Shown here one piece after another: positions 50,288-61,456 of a stretch of DNA of 64,000 bases (its first letter is position 1; every line of letters begins with the position of its first letter). The stretch comes from Streptomyces sp. AC555_RSS877. Lineage in GTDB: Bacteria > Actinomycetota > Actinomycetes > Streptomycetales > Streptomycetaceae. Location: positions 124,001 to 188,000 of the forward strand of contig NZ_JAGMUK010000001.1 in assembly GCF_019049245.1 (NCBI RefSeq). Direction: 5' to 3'. The notes under the pieces are model-generated. The model was given only the letters and a program-made list of their open reading frames with translations. It made no database searches and was not told the origin of the DNA. The translations under genes were made by a program, and so were the position numbers.

Positions 50288-52735
50288 TCAGCCCCGCAAG
50301 GTCTCCTCCAGTTTCCGCGCCACGGAGGCGGCCTCGTCGTTCGGCAGGGGCGAGCCGTCGGAGCCGGTCACGTAGAAGGCGTCCACGGCGTTGGCGCCCA
50401 GGGTGCTGACATGCGCGCTGCGCATCCGCACGCCCGCCTCCTCCAGCGCGTGCCCGATGCGGTGCAGCAGGCCGGGCATGTCCTGGGCGCGGACCTCGAT
50501 GACGGTGGCCAGTCGGGACGCGGCCGGGTGGACGGTGACGCGGGGCGGCGGCGCCACGACACCCCGGCGGCGCGGGTAGGCGGCGTCGCGCTCGGCGAGG
50601 CGGCCCGTGATGTCCAGGGAGCCGTCGAGGGCGCGTACGAGATCGGCGCGCAGCCGGGCGGCCTGGGGCAGGGAGCCGTACTCGGCGGCGACCCGCCAGT
50701 TCAGCAGCAGGACGGAGCCCTCGACGCCGTCGGGCAGGTCCAGGGCCCGCAGCTCGGCCGTGCGGACAGTCAGGCGGTGCATGGCGAGGACGCCGGCCAC
50801 GGCGGGCAGCACGCCGGGCTGGTCCGGTACGGCGATGAGCAGTTCCACGCCGAGGGGTTCGGGATCGCCGGCCGGCTGCTCCTCGACCGGCGGCGGCTCG
50901 GTCTGCGCGCGCAGGGCGAGCACCGGGCCGCCGGTGGCGACCGACTCGATGGCGAGCCGTTCCTGCTCGGCGGTGGGCGCGGCGGACTCGGGCTCGTCCG
51001 GCAGCTCCCCGGACAGGACCGCGTGGACCCGCTTGACCAGGTCGGCGACGAGCGAGCCCCGCCAGGACGACCAGGCCGCCGGTCCGGTGGCCAGCGCGTC
51101 CGCCTCGGTGAGCGCGTGCAGCAGTTCCAGCGCGCCCTGCGAGCCGACCGCGTCGGCGACCGAGCGCACGGTGGCCGGGTCCTCCAGGTCGCGCCGGGTG
51201 GCGGTGTCGATGAGCAGCAGGTGATGGCGTACGAGGGTGGCGAGCACCGACACGTCCGCGCGGTCGAAGCCGATCCGGGCGGCCACGTCCTTGGCGATGA
51301 TCTCGCCGGCCACCGAGTGGTCGCCGGGCCAGCCCTTGCCGATGTCGTGCAGCAGCGCGGCGACCAGGAGGAGGTCGGGGCGGCTGACGCGGCGGGTGAA
51401 CTCGGAGGCGCGGACGGCGGTCTCGATGAGGTGCCGGTCCACCGTCCAGACGTGCACGGCGTTGCGCTGCGGGCGGCAGCGCACCCGCTCCCAGTCGGGC
51501 AGCAGGCGGGTGATCAGCCCCTCCGCCTCCAGTGCCTCCCACACGTCGATGGTGGGCGGGCCGGAACCGAGCAGTGTCACGAGCTGTTCGCGCGCCTCGG
51601 CGGGCCAGGGCGCGGGCAGGGCGCGTGCGCCCGCCGCCATGCGCCGCACGGCGTGCAGGGAGAGCGGAAGGCCGGCCTGTGCCGCGGCGGCCGCGGCCCG
51701 CAGCGGGAGCACGGGGTCCCGTTCGGGGCGCGCGGCGCGGGCGAGCACCACCTCGCCGTCCTGCTCCACGACCCCCTCGGCAAGCGGTGAACGGTCGGCG
51801 ACGGGCTTGCCGCCCCCGAGCATGGCGCGCAGACGCGGCCGCACGGCGCGCGACCTGAGGACGCGCCCCACTTCGCGCCAGGTGACATCACTGGCGTACG
51901 AGATGACCCGCGCCGCCTCGTACACCTGCCGCAGCAGCGTGTCGGCGTCGAGCAGGCCGAGCTCGGCCGCGACCTGGTCCTGCTCCTGGAGTGCGAGCCG
52001 GTCGGTCGCGCGCCCGGTCGTCAGGTGCAGGGCGTCACGGACGTCGAGGAGCCGGCGCCGGGCGTCGTCGAGGCCCTCGCGCGGGGCGTCGGCCAGCCAG
52101 GAGGCGGCGACGGCGCGCAGGGCGGTGGCGTCGCGGAGGCCGCCGCGGGCCTCCTTGAGGTCGGGTTCCAGGAGGTACTGCAGCTCGCCCTGCCGCTCGG
52201 CGCGCTCGGCACACAGCTCCTGGAGCTCGGGGAGACGTTTCGGCGCCTGGTTGCGCCAGTCGGCGAGGACGGCCGTACGCAGGCCGGCCGTGAGGCCGAG
52301 GTCGCCCGCGAGGTGCCGGGCGTCCAGTAGGCCCAGCTGCACCTTCAGGTCCTCGCCGGCGGTCTTGCGGGCCTCGGCCGGCGTACGCACGGAGTGGTCG
52401 AGGGCCAGGCCCAGGTCCCAGACCGGGTACCAGATGCGGTCGGCCAGGGCGGCGACCGCGCCGGAGTCGCTGCCGTCGTGCAGCAGGACCAGATCCAGGT
52501 CGCTGCGTGGGGACAGTTCGCCGCGGCCGTAACCGCCGACCGCGATCAGGGAGACGCCACGCACCTCCCCCGCCGCGTTGAACAGACCCGACAGCCAGTC
52601 GTCGGTCAGCTCGGCGAGGGCGGCACGGCGCGGCGGCCCGGACCGCGCCCCCTCTGTGAGGAGGCGCAGCCGGGCCGCCGCGTAACCGCTGGGTCCCGAG
52701 TCCTCTGCATCCTTGCGCACGTCCGTACTCGTCAC
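50288..52735 (-). CDS. glnD: PII nucleotidyltransferase/deadenylylase GlnD
   Basis: 815 aa nitrogen-sensor enzyme modifying GlnK. N-terminal nucleotidyltransferase (VGGYGRGELSPRSDLDLVLL, about 66-85), HD domain (AALLHDIGKGWPGDHSVAGE, about 457-476) and two ACT domains (IAVPDQPGVLPAVAGVL, about 631; IEVRAQDMPGLLHRIG, about 743). In S. coelicolor GlnD adenylylates GlnK rather than uridylylating it (established work). Starts 26 nt after glnK at a GTG, so co-transcribed with amtB-glnK. Confidence 0.95.
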   Translation of the reverse strand: MTSTDVRKDAEDSGPSGYAAARLRLLTEGARSGPPRRAALAELTDDWLSGLFNAAGEVRGVSLIAVGGYGRGELSPRSDLDLVLLHDGSDSGAVAALADRIWYPVWDLGLALDHSVRTPAEARKTAGEDLKVQLGLLDARHLAGDLGLTAGLRTAVLADWRNQAPKRLPELQELCAERAERQGELQYLLEPDLKEARGGLRDATALRAVAASWLADAPREGLDDARRRLLDVRDALHLTTGRATDRLALQEQDQVAAELGLLDADTLLRQVYEAARVISYASDVTWREVGRVLRSRAVRPRLRAMLGGGKPVADRSPLAEGVVEQDGEVVLARAARPERDPVLPLRAAAAAAQAGLPLSLHAVRRMAAGARALPAPWPAEAREQLVTLLGSGPPTIDVWEALEAEGLITRLLPDWERVRCRPQRNAVHVWTVDRHLIETAVRASEFTRRVSRPDLLLVAALLHDIGKGWPGDHSVAGEIIAKDVAARIGFDRADVSVLATLVRHHLLLIDTATRRDLEDPATVRSVADAVGSQGALELLHALTEADALATGPAAWSSWRGSLVADLVKRVHAVLSGELPDEPESAAPTAEQERLAIESVATGGPVLALRAQTEPPPVEEQPAGDPEPLGVELLIAVPDQPGVLPAVAGVLAMHRLTVRTAELRALDLPDGVEGSVLLLNWRVAAEYGSLPQAARLRADLVRALDGSLDITGRLAERDAAYPRRRGVVAPPPRVTVHPAASRLATVIEVRAQDMPGLLHRIGHALEEAGVRMRSAHVSTLGANAVDAFYVTGSDGSPLPNDEAASVARKLEETLRG

Positions 52736-52761
52736 CCAGTGGCTCCTGTTCTGTTCTTCTG

Positions 52762-54507
<1,746 letters not shown>

Positions 54508-54535
54508 TTATGCGCCATGAGATTGACGCAGCGCC

Positions 54536-54593
54536 GTTTCGGTCGAAGCCCCTCGTTGTTTCGCCGCCGTGACGAAGGCACCTCGCGTGTTAC
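54536..54593 (-). promoter_or_regulatory. GlnR-type binding sites upstream of amtB
   Basis: On the minus strand: GTAAC (54593-54589), six bases, GGTGC, four bases, then GTCAC (54573-54569), six bases, GAAAC (54562-54558), with another GAAAC at 54540-54536. The GTnAC-n6-GAAAC word matches the GlnR a/b-site consensus described for Streptomyces amtB, about 120-130 nt before the start codon. Confidence 0.75.
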
Positions 54594-54664
54594 GTCTAGA
54601 TGAACTGGCAGATATTGGACGCGCCGATCGTTATCGTGGCGCAACCTTCGGCGAGGGACGGAAA

Positions 54665-54741
54665 CCGGCCGTGGCCGGCCTTCCGATGACCTGGCATGGG
54701 GGAGCCGAGTCGGGCAGTTCGGGAGGGCCGGCCACGGCCGG
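54665..54741 (-). terminator. Terminator after nsdA
   Basis: A perfect 16-bp inverted repeat: CCGGCCGTGGCCGGCC (54665-54680) against its complement at 54726-54741, with a 45-nt loop. It lies 23 nt downstream of the nsdA stop on the minus strand and between nsdA and the amtB promoter. Confidence 0.75.
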
Positions 54742-54764
54742 GGTTCAGGGGATTCCCTGGGGTG

Positions 54765-56258
54765 TCAGACCGCCTCTGCGGTCTCGGGCAGCTCGATCGC
54801 CAGCTGCTCGGTGAGGTCCACGACCTCGGCGAGATCACCGAAATCGCGTACAGCCGTGTCGACCGTCTTTCGGATACGAGTGTTGACGCGCTCCGAGCGC
54901 ACCTTCTTGGCTTCCAGCATGGCCCGCTTGGCCAGCACCGCACTGCGCTCGGGCTCCCGCTGGAGCAGGTGGACCGTGGCCAGACCGATCAGGTTGAGTG
55001 CGTACGAACGCTGGTGATCGGAATCGTCGGTGAACAGCTCGACGGCCCGCTGCATCAAGGGCTCGGCGAGGGAGGCGTAGGTGGGGCTGCGGCCGGCGAC
55101 GTAGGCGAGGTCGCGGTAGGAGTGGGAGTTCTCGCCGTACAGCTCGGCCTCGGAGAAGAAGCTGATCCAGTCGGGGTCCGGCTCGTCCCACTCGTCGGCG
55201 TCGGCGAAGGTGTCCTCGGCCATCCGGACCGCCCTCTTGCACTTGCCGGGCTGACCCATATTGGCGTAGGCGCGGGCCTCCATCGCATACAGCATGGACT
55301 GGGTGCGCGGGCTCGCGCAGTCCCGGCTGCCGTACTGCGCGAGGTGGATCAGCTCCAGGGCGTCCTCGGGCCGCCCGAGGTGGATCATCTGGCGGCTCAT
55401 GCTCGACAGGATGTAGGAACCGAGCGGCTTGTCGCCCGCCTCCTTGGCCGCGTGCAGGGCGAGCACGAAGTACTTCTGGGCGGTCGGCTGCAGCCCCACG
55501 TCGTACGACATCCACCCGGCCAGTTCGGCGAGCTCGGCCGCGACCTTGAACAGTCTCCGGGTGGTGGTCTCGGGCTGTGGCTCCTGGAGGAGGTCGGTCA
55601 CCTCGTGCAGTTGGCCGACGACGGCCTTGCGGCGCAGGCCGCCGCCGCACTGGGCGTCCCACTGGCGGAACATCATCGTCGTCGACTCGAGGAGGTCCAG
55701 CTCGGGCCGGGACAGCCGGCCCCGGCGGGCCGCGGAGGAGGACGGCTCGGGCTCGCGGTGCGGGGACGGGGCCCCGGGCACCAGCCAGCGCTGCATGGGC
55801 TCGATGAGGGACGGGCCCGCGGACAGGGCCAGCGAGCTCCCGAGGAAGCCGCGCCGCGCGAGCATCAGGTCGCTGCGCGAGAACTCGCTGAGCAGAGCCA
55901 CCGTCTGCGGACCCGTCCAGGGCAGGTCCACGCCTGTCGCCGAGGGTGCCTGGCGGGCGGCGCGCAGGCCGAGGTCCTCGACGGAGACGACGCAGCCGAA
56001 CCGCTCGGAGAACAACTCGGACAGGATCCGGGGGATCGGCTCGCGGGGGTTCTCGCCGTCCAGCCAGCGGCGCACCCGCGAGGTGTCGGTGGAGATGTGG
56101 TTGGCGCCCAACTGGCGGGCCCGGCGGTTGACCTGGCGGGCGAGCTCACCCTTGGACCAGCCGCTGCGCACGAACCACGAGGCGAGCAGCTCGTTCGGGC
56201 GCTTGTCAGCGTTCGTTGCGTTTGTCGCGCTCGTCCCGCTACCGCCGTTGCCGCTCAC
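54765..56258 (-). CDS. nsdA: NsdA, negative regulator of differentiation and antibiotic production
   Basis: 497 aa, close to S. coelicolor NsdA, whose gene also lies beside amtB. An N-terminal XRE-like DNA-binding region (SKGELARQVNRRARQLGANH, then SRVRRWLDGENPREP, about 35-75) is followed by a long helical TPR-like part (about 185-470) with DALELIHLAQYGSRDC and SYALNLIGLATVHLLQRE repeats. Loss of nsdA in S. coelicolor raises sporulation and antibiotic output (established). GTG start at 56258. Confidence 0.92.
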   Translation of the reverse strand: MSGNGGSGTSATNATNADKRPNELLASWFVRSGWSKGELARQVNRRARQLGANHISTDTSRVRRWLDGENPREPIPRILSELFSERFGCVVSVEDLGLRAARQAPSATGVDLPWTGPQTVALLSEFSRSDLMLARRGFLGSSLALSAGPSLIEPMQRWLVPGAPSPHREPEPSSSAARRGRLSRPELDLLESTTMMFRQWDAQCGGGLRRKAVVGQLHEVTDLLQEPQPETTTRRLFKVAAELAELAGWMSYDVGLQPTAQKYFVLALHAAKEAGDKPLGSYILSSMSRQMIHLGRPEDALELIHLAQYGSRDCASPRTQSMLYAMEARAYANMGQPGKCKRAVRMAEDTFADADEWDEPDPDWISFFSEAELYGENSHSYRDLAYVAGRSPTYASLAEPLMQRAVELFTDDSDHQRSYALNLIGLATVHLLQREPERSAVLAKRAMLEAKKVRSERVNTRIRKTVDTAVRDFGDLAEVVDLTEQLAIELPETAEAV

Positions 56259-56702
56259 TGGAACGCCCCCATCCCTGAGACCACTTGTCACTGAGTGCGC
56301 CAAGCCTTATCAGAATGCCGGTAAATACGGCTGCCCGTCGGGCTGTTGCCATCCTTCGAACGGGAACCCGAGTTGCCTCCGGCATACCCACACGTGCATG
56401 TGCCCCCAGGACTCGTGCACTCAAAGTAATCCTACGATCACGCGTCCAGCCATGGCGATCCCGGAAACGCCACCATTCGCCACCCCTTCGAATGAACTCA
56501 CGGTTGCCTCCACACGATTCACTTGACAGAGAACGACGCGGAGTGGCGGGTCGATGCGCACAGGGGCGCACGAGGCCGGGCACACCACCCGGAGCGCTTC
56601 CGGGCGCCGACATGACCCGGACGTGATGGTGGAACCGGTAACGGAGAGTCACAGTTCGCGTTCAGCACGTAACCACCGGCACCCGGACACGTTGGAGGGG
56701 GC
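56259..56702. other. Divergent promoter region between nsdA and the Prim-Pol-like gene
   Basis: A 444-bp gap with clearly lower GC in the middle (about 56290-56480). No gene or strong hairpin is seen. A TTGACA-like word (56523-56528) occurs, but no convincing -10 follows at the right distance. It must contain the promoters of both divergent genes. Confidence 0.5.
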
Positions 56703-57359
56703 ATGGGCTTCACGATCGGCGGCATTCGGGAGATCCGCTCCGGCTCGCGTCGGCGCGGCCGCTCGTCGGAGTGCACGACCGTCGCCGAATTCACCGGACT
56801 CTGGGGCTGGGACGTCGTCCCGGGAGCGCGCGCCGCGGCGGGTGTCTGCTCGTGCGGGCGCGCCGACTGCACCGCCCCGGGCGCCCATCCCCTCGACTTC
56901 GCGCCGCACGTCCCCGCCGGCGCGACCCTCGACGAGGTCACCAAGACGTGGGGCGAGTTCCCCGGCGCCTCGGTGATGCTGCCCGTCGGCCGGGCGTTCG
57001 ACGTGATCGAGGTGGCCGAGCCCGCCGGGCGCCGCGCCCTGGTCCGCCTGGAGCGCATGGGCCTCCCCCTCGGCCCGGTGACCGCCACCCCCGAGGGCCG
57101 CGCCCACTTCTTCGTCGCCCCCGGCGCGGCCGCCGAACTTCCCGAGCTCCTGTACCGCATGGGCTGGGACGACCCCACCTCCCTCGACCTCCACGGCCTC
57201 GGCCCCGGCACCCACCTCACGGCTCCGCCGTCCGACCGGGGCGGACTGGGCCCGGCGCGCTGGCTGCGGCCACCGTCACTGGACACCGCCACGAAGCCGC
57301 CGGCGGCCCGGTTGCTGCTGGGGACGCTGGCTTACGTGGCGCATCGGTCGCGCGCGTAG
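56703..57359 (+). CDS. Bifunctional primase/polymerase (Prim-Pol) N-terminal-domain protein
   Basis: A 218-aa stand-alone domain of the Prim-Pol type that is usual in Streptomyces next to ftsY. WDVVPGARAAAGVCSCGRAD with CTAPGAHPLDF (Cys cluster plus GAHP, about 36-66), VMLPVGRAFDVIEV (about 90-103) and GRAHFFVAPGAAAEL. The catalytic acidic pair of active Prim-Pols is not clearly kept, so activity is uncertain. Convergent with ftsY and separated from it by a terminator. Confidence 0.82.
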   Translation: MGFTIGGIREIRSGSRRRGRSSECTTVAEFTGLWGWDVVPGARAAAGVCSCGRADCTAPGAHPLDFAPHVPAGATLDEVTKTWGEFPGASVMLPVGRAFDVIEVAEPAGRRALVRLERMGLPLGPVTATPEGRAHFFVAPGAAAELPELLYRMGWDDPTSLDLHGLGPGTHLTAPPSDRGGLGPARWLRPPSLDTATKPPAARLLLGTLAYVAHRSRA

Positions 57360-57370
57360 CCGTACACAGC

Positions 57371-57411
57371 GAAGCGCCCGCTCCCGACTGCACCTCGGGG
57401 GCGGGCGCTTC
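57371..57411. terminator. Bidirectional terminator between Prim-Pol-like gene and ftsY
   Basis: GAAGCGCCCGC (57371-57381) pairs perfectly with GCGGGCGCTTC (57401-57411); TTCGCGG follows on the right. The flanking genes converge. Confidence 0.85.
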
Positions 57412-57428
57412 TTCGCGGTTGCTGCCGG

Positions 57429-58631
57429 TCATTCTCCGATAAGGGCGTCAACGAACGCCTCCGGCTCGAACGGCGCCAGGTCGTCCGCGCCCTCGCCGAG
57501 TCCGACCAGCTTGACCGGTACGCCCAGCTCGCGCTGGACCGCGATCACGATGCCGCCCTTGGCCGTGCCGTCCAGCTTGGTGAGGACGATGCCGGTGATG
57601 GCGACGACCTCGGCGAAGACGCGAGCCTGCACCAGACCGTTCTGGCCCGTCGTCGCGTCGAGGACGAGCAGTACCTCGTCGAGGGGGGCGTGCTTCTCGA
57701 CGACGCGCTTGACCTTGCCGAGCTCGTCCATGAGGCCGGTCTTGGTGTGCAGCCGCCCCGCGGTGTCGATGAGCACGACGTCCGCGCCCATCTCCTTGCC
57801 CTCCTTGACCGCGTCGAAGGCGACGGAGGCGGGGTCGCCGGCCTCGGGGCCGCGCACGGTGTGGGCGCCGACCCGGTCGCCCCAGGTCTGCAGCTGGTCG
57901 GCGGCGGCTGCGCGGAAGGTGTCGGCGGCGCCGAGCACGACACTGCGCCCGTCGGCCACCAGGACGCGGGCGAGCTTGCCGGTTGTGGTGGTCTTGCCGG
58001 TGCCGTTGACGCCGACGACCATCACGATGCCGGGCTTGCTGGTCTCGGGCTCGGTCTTGACCGTGCGGTCGACGTCGGTGCCGACCAGCTTGAGCAGCTC
58101 CTCGCGCAGCAGCGTGCGCAGCTCCTGCGGGGTGCGGGTGCCGAGCACCTTCACTCGCGCGCGCAGCCCCTCGACCAGTTCCTGCGTGGGCAGCACCCCC
58201 ACGTCGGCGGTGAGCAGGGTGTCCTCGATCTCCTCCCAGGTGTCCTCGTCGAGGTGCTCGCGCGCGAGGAGCGTGAGCAGCCCCTTGCCGAGCGCGTTCT
58301 GCGACCGGGAGAGCCGGGCACGGAGGCGGATGAGCCGCCCGGCGGCCGGCTCGGGGACCTCGATCTCGGGGACTAGTACGGCAGGAGGCTCCTCCACGGC
58401 GACGGGAGCCGAGCCGTCCGGGAGGTCCACCTCCTCTATCGTCCGGCGCGGTTCGTCGCGCGGCGTCTCGGCCTCGTCGCCGACGTGCGGCTCGGCCGGA
58501 GGGGCGGTGATGTCGGGCGCGGTGGGCGGCGGCGGGGGCAGCGGCTTCTTGCGCCGGCTGCCGACGATGAGCCCGCCGAGCACACCGAGCAGGACCACGG
58601 CGATGACTACAGCAAGGATGACGGTTTCCAT
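57429..58631 (-). CDS. ftsY: Signal recognition particle receptor FtsY
   Basis: 400 aa. N-terminal membrane segment (VILAVVIAVVLLGVLGGLIV, about 4-23) followed by a Pro/Glu-rich linker, then NG domain: VVGVNGTGKTTTTGKLARVL (P loop, about 203-222), LIDTAGRLHTKTGLMDELGK (G3) and VLTKLDGTAKGGIVIA (G4). An N-terminal helix anchoring FtsY is usual in actinobacteria. Pairs with Ffh encoded in the same window. Confidence 0.96.
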   Translation of the reverse strand: METVILAVVIAVVLLGVLGGLIVGSRRKKPLPPPPPTAPDITAPPAEPHVGDEAETPRDEPRRTIEEVDLPDGSAPVAVEEPPAVLVPEIEVPEPAAGRLIRLRARLSRSQNALGKGLLTLLAREHLDEDTWEEIEDTLLTADVGVLPTQELVEGLRARVKVLGTRTPQELRTLLREELLKLVGTDVDRTVKTEPETSKPGIVMVVGVNGTGKTTTTGKLARVLVADGRSVVLGAADTFRAAAADQLQTWGDRVGAHTVRGPEAGDPASVAFDAVKEGKEMGADVVLIDTAGRLHTKTGLMDELGKVKRVVEKHAPLDEVLLVLDATTGQNGLVQARVFAEVVAITGIVLTKLDGTAKGGIVIAVQRELGVPVKLVGLGEGADDLAPFEPEAFVDALIGE

Positions 58632-58777
58632 AACCCGTCCAGTATGCGTGACCCCTCCCCCGCGGGGCCGTTGCCCGCGCCTCCGAACGAGGTATGCCTT
58701 ACCTCTGGTTACCTGACGGACCGTCAGCTAATCTCCTCCGGCACCGGCACCCCACCCGCTTGGCGAAGGGGGCTCCC

Positions 58778-59749
58778 ATGCCCGTCACGGTCGTACGTTT
58801 CAACCTCGTCGAGCCCGGCGCCACCCCCGCCTCGCTCGGCGCCCGCTACCGGTCCGCCCTGGAGATGGCCGCGTACGCCGACTCCCACGGAATCACCACC
58901 GTGCAGACCGAGGAGCACCACGGCGTCGAGAACAACTGGCTGCCGTCGCCGTTCGCGTTCGCTGGAGCGGTCTTCGGCGCGACCCGGCGGATCGCGGTCA
59001 CCGTCTCCGCGGTGATCGGTCCGCTGCACGACCCCCTGCGGCTGGCCGAGGACATCGCCGTACTGGATCTGCTGAGCGGCGGGCGGCTGGTGACGGTCGC
59101 CGGCATCGGATACCGGCCCGAGGAGTACGCGCTGTTCGACGTGGAGTGGAAGCGCCGGGGCCGGCTCCAGGACGAGCTGCTGGAGACGTTGCTGCAGGCC
59201 TGGACGGGTGAGCCCTTCGCCTACCGGGGCCGTACGGTACGGGTCACCCCGCGCCCCTGCTCCGACCCGCACCCCCTTCTGCTGGTCGGCGGCTCCTCCG
59301 AGGCCGCCGCCCGCCGGGCCGCCCGGCTCGGCCTGCCCTTCTTCCCCAGCGCGCATCTGCCGGAGCTGGAGACCTACTACAAGGACCGGCTCGTCGAGTA
59401 CGGCACCGAGGGCTGGACCATGATGCCCGCCGCCGAGACCCCGCTGCTGCACCTCGCCGAGGACCCGGACCGGGCGTGGGCCGTGTACGGCGAGCACTTC
59501 CTGCACGAGGCGCGGACGTACGCCTCCTGGCAGTCCGGCGACATCCGCTCTGCGGTGAGGTCGGCGGCCACCACGGTGGACGAGTTGCGCGCCGAGGGCG
59601 TGTACCGGATCCTCACGCCCGACGAGTGTGTGGCCCAGGGGCTCGACAACCTCGTCCTGCATCCGCTGGCGGGCGGGATGCCGGTGGACGAGGGGTGGCG
59701 CGGTCTGCGGCTGTTCTGCGAAGACGTACTGCCCCGGCTCGGGCCGTGA
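58778..59749 (+). CDS. LLM-class flavin-dependent oxidoreductase
   Basis: A 323-aa luciferase-like monooxygenase family TIM barrel. MAAYADSHGITTVQTEEHHG (about 30-49), LRLAEDIAVLDLLSGGRLVT (about 88-107) and VAGIGYRPEEYALFDV are family signatures; PLLLVGGSSEAAARRAARLG follows (about 167-186). Uses FMN or F420; substrate not readable. ATG at 58778. Convergent with glcP. Confidence 0.88.
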   Translation: MPVTVVRFNLVEPGATPASLGARYRSALEMAAYADSHGITTVQTEEHHGVENNWLPSPFAFAGAVFGATRRIAVTVSAVIGPLHDPLRLAEDIAVLDLLSGGRLVTVAGIGYRPEEYALFDVEWKRRGRLQDELLETLLQAWTGEPFAYRGRTVRVTPRPCSDPHPLLLVGGSSEAAARRAARLGLPFFPSAHLPELETYYKDRLVEYGTEGWTMMPAAETPLLHLAEDPDRAWAVYGEHFLHEARTYASWQSGDIRSAVRSAATTVDELRAEGVYRILTPDECVAQGLDNLVLHPLAGGMPVDEGWRGLRLFCEDVLPRLGP

Positions 59750-59848
59750 AGGCCGCGTGAGCCGGGGCAGCACGTCCTACGGGTGTCGAGGAGAAGGGCG
59801 GCGGGGACTTGGCCCGTGTCCTCAAGTGCGAGGGCCTCTGGACGAGGC

Positions 59849-61267
59849 TCAGCCCATTTCCTCCAGGGCCTTGCCCTTCGTCTCCTTGACGTACTTGAGA
59901 ACGAAGGGGATGGAGAGCGCGGCGAAGGCCGTGTAGATCACGTAGGTCGCGGAGAGGTTCCAGTCGGCCAGCGACGGGAAGCTCGCGGTGATGGCCCAGT
60001 TCGCGATCCACTGCGCGGCGGCGGCCACACCCAGCGCGGCGGCGCGGATCCGGTTCGGGAACATCTCGCCGAGGAAGACCCAGACGACCACACCCCAGGA
60101 CAGGGCGAAGAAGAGCACGAACACATGGGCGGCGATCAGGGCGATCCAGCCCTGGGTGGCCGGCAGCTTGCCGTCGACCAGGTCGAAGGAGAACGCCCAG
60201 GCCTCCAGCGCGAGGCCGATCACCATGCCGACGGAGCCGATGAGGGCGAGCGGCCTGCGGCCGACGCGGTCCACGAAGATCATGGCGATCACGGTGCCGA
60301 CGATGTTGATGATCGACGTCGTGAAGGAGTAGAAGAACGAGTCCGTCGGGTCGACGCCGACCGACTGCCACAGGGTCGAGGAGTAGTAGAACGCGACGTT
60401 GATGCCGACGAACTGCTGGAAGACCGACAGGCCGATGCCGACCCAGACGATCGGCTTGAAGAAGAAGGAGCCGCCGAGCAGGTCCTTGAAGGTGGACTTG
60501 TGCTCGCTCTTCATCGCGTGCTCGATCTCGGTCACGCGCGCGTCCAGGTCGACGTCCTTGCCCTCGACCTCTTCGAGGATCTCGCGGGCGCGCTCCCGCT
60601 TGCCGACCGAGATCAGGAAGCGGGGGGACTCGGGGATCGCGAAGGAGAGCAGGCCGTAGAGGACGGCCGGGATCACCATGACGCCCAGCATGACCTGCCA
60701 GGCCTCCAGGCCCATGAGCTTGCCGCGCTGGTCGCCGCCGGCGGCGTTCAGCAGGCCCCAGTTGACCAGCTGGGAGATCGCGATGCCGACGACGATCGCG
60801 GCCTGCTGGAAGGAACCGAGCCGGCCGCGGTAGGCGGGCGGGGCGACCTCAGCGATGTAGGCGGGGCCGATCACGGAGGCCATACCGATGGCGAAACCGC
60901 CGACGACGCGCCAGAAGGCGAGGTCGTACAGCGCGAAGGGCAGCGCCGAGCCGATGGCGCTGACCGTGAAGAGGACGGCGGCGATCTGCATACAGCGGAT
61001 GCGGCCGATGCGGTCGGCGATGCGGCCGGCGGTCGCCGCGCCGATGGCGCAGCCGATCAGGGCGATGGCGATGACCTGCGCCAGGGCCGCCGATCCGACG
61101 TCGTAGCGGTCCCGGATGGCCTCGACGGCGCCGTTGATCACGGAGCTGTCGTAGCCGAAGAGGAAACCGCCCATCGCGGCCGCCGCCGCGATGAAGATGA
61201 CGTGCCCGAGATGATCGGGATGAGCCGGTACGGCTCCTGACTTGGGCGCCTGCGCTGTGCTGGTCAC
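59849..61267 (-). CDS. glcP: Glucose permease GlcP (MFS sugar:H+ symporter)
   Basis: 472 aa, the length of S. coelicolor GlcP, the main glucose importer there. Twelve membrane helices of the sugar-porter family. Signatures GGFLFGYDSSVINGAVEAIR (about 34-53), AGRIADRIGRIRC (about 80-92), PESPRFLISVGKRERAREIL (about 220-239), FQQFVGINVAFYYSSTLW (about 285-302), DRVGRRPLALIG and the end PFVLKYVKETKGKALEEMG. GTG start at 61267. Regulated by glucose in S. coelicolor; a palindrome upstream may be an operator. Confidence 0.93.
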   Translation of the reverse strand: MTSTAQAPKSGAVPAHPDHLGHVIFIAAAAAMGGFLFGYDSSVINGAVEAIRDRYDVGSAALAQVIAIALIGCAIGAATAGRIADRIGRIRCMQIAAVLFTVSAIGSALPFALYDLAFWRVVGGFAIGMASVIGPAYIAEVAPPAYRGRLGSFQQAAIVVGIAISQLVNWGLLNAAGGDQRGKLMGLEAWQVMLGVMVIPAVLYGLLSFAIPESPRFLISVGKRERAREILEEVEGKDVDLDARVTEIEHAMKSEHKSTFKDLLGGSFFFKPIVWVGIGLSVFQQFVGINVAFYYSSTLWQSVGVDPTDSFFYSFTTSIINIVGTVIAMIFVDRVGRRPLALIGSVGMVIGLALEAWAFSFDLVDGKLPATQGWIALIAAHVFVLFFALSWGVVVWVFLGEMFPNRIRAAALGVAAAAQWIANWAITASFPSLADWNLSATYVIYTAFAALSIPFVLKYVKETKGKALEEMG

Positions 61268-61428
61268 GTGTACTCCTCGGGCCACCGGCAACGCTGCCGA
61301 CGGGGGTTCGGCCCTTCGAGGTAGGTGGTACCTGAAGGTAAAAGCAACATCGCCGAGACTATTCCTTCAACTTTCGAAGTCAAGACCTCATGGATGTGAG
61401 CTATACCCCTGTACGTGACAGTGTTGCA

Positions 61429-61441
61429 TTCAAGTCTTGAA
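61429..61441. promoter_or_regulatory. Palindrome upstream of glcP
   Basis: TTCAAGTCTTGAA, perfect around one central base; a related word (CTTCAACTTTCGAAG) is at about 61366-61380. Located about 160 nt before the glcP start and 16 nt after the smc stop. May be an operator for a glcP regulator; no protein can be named from sequence. Confidence 0.4.
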
Positions 61442-61456
61442 GAAATGAAGGAGGTG

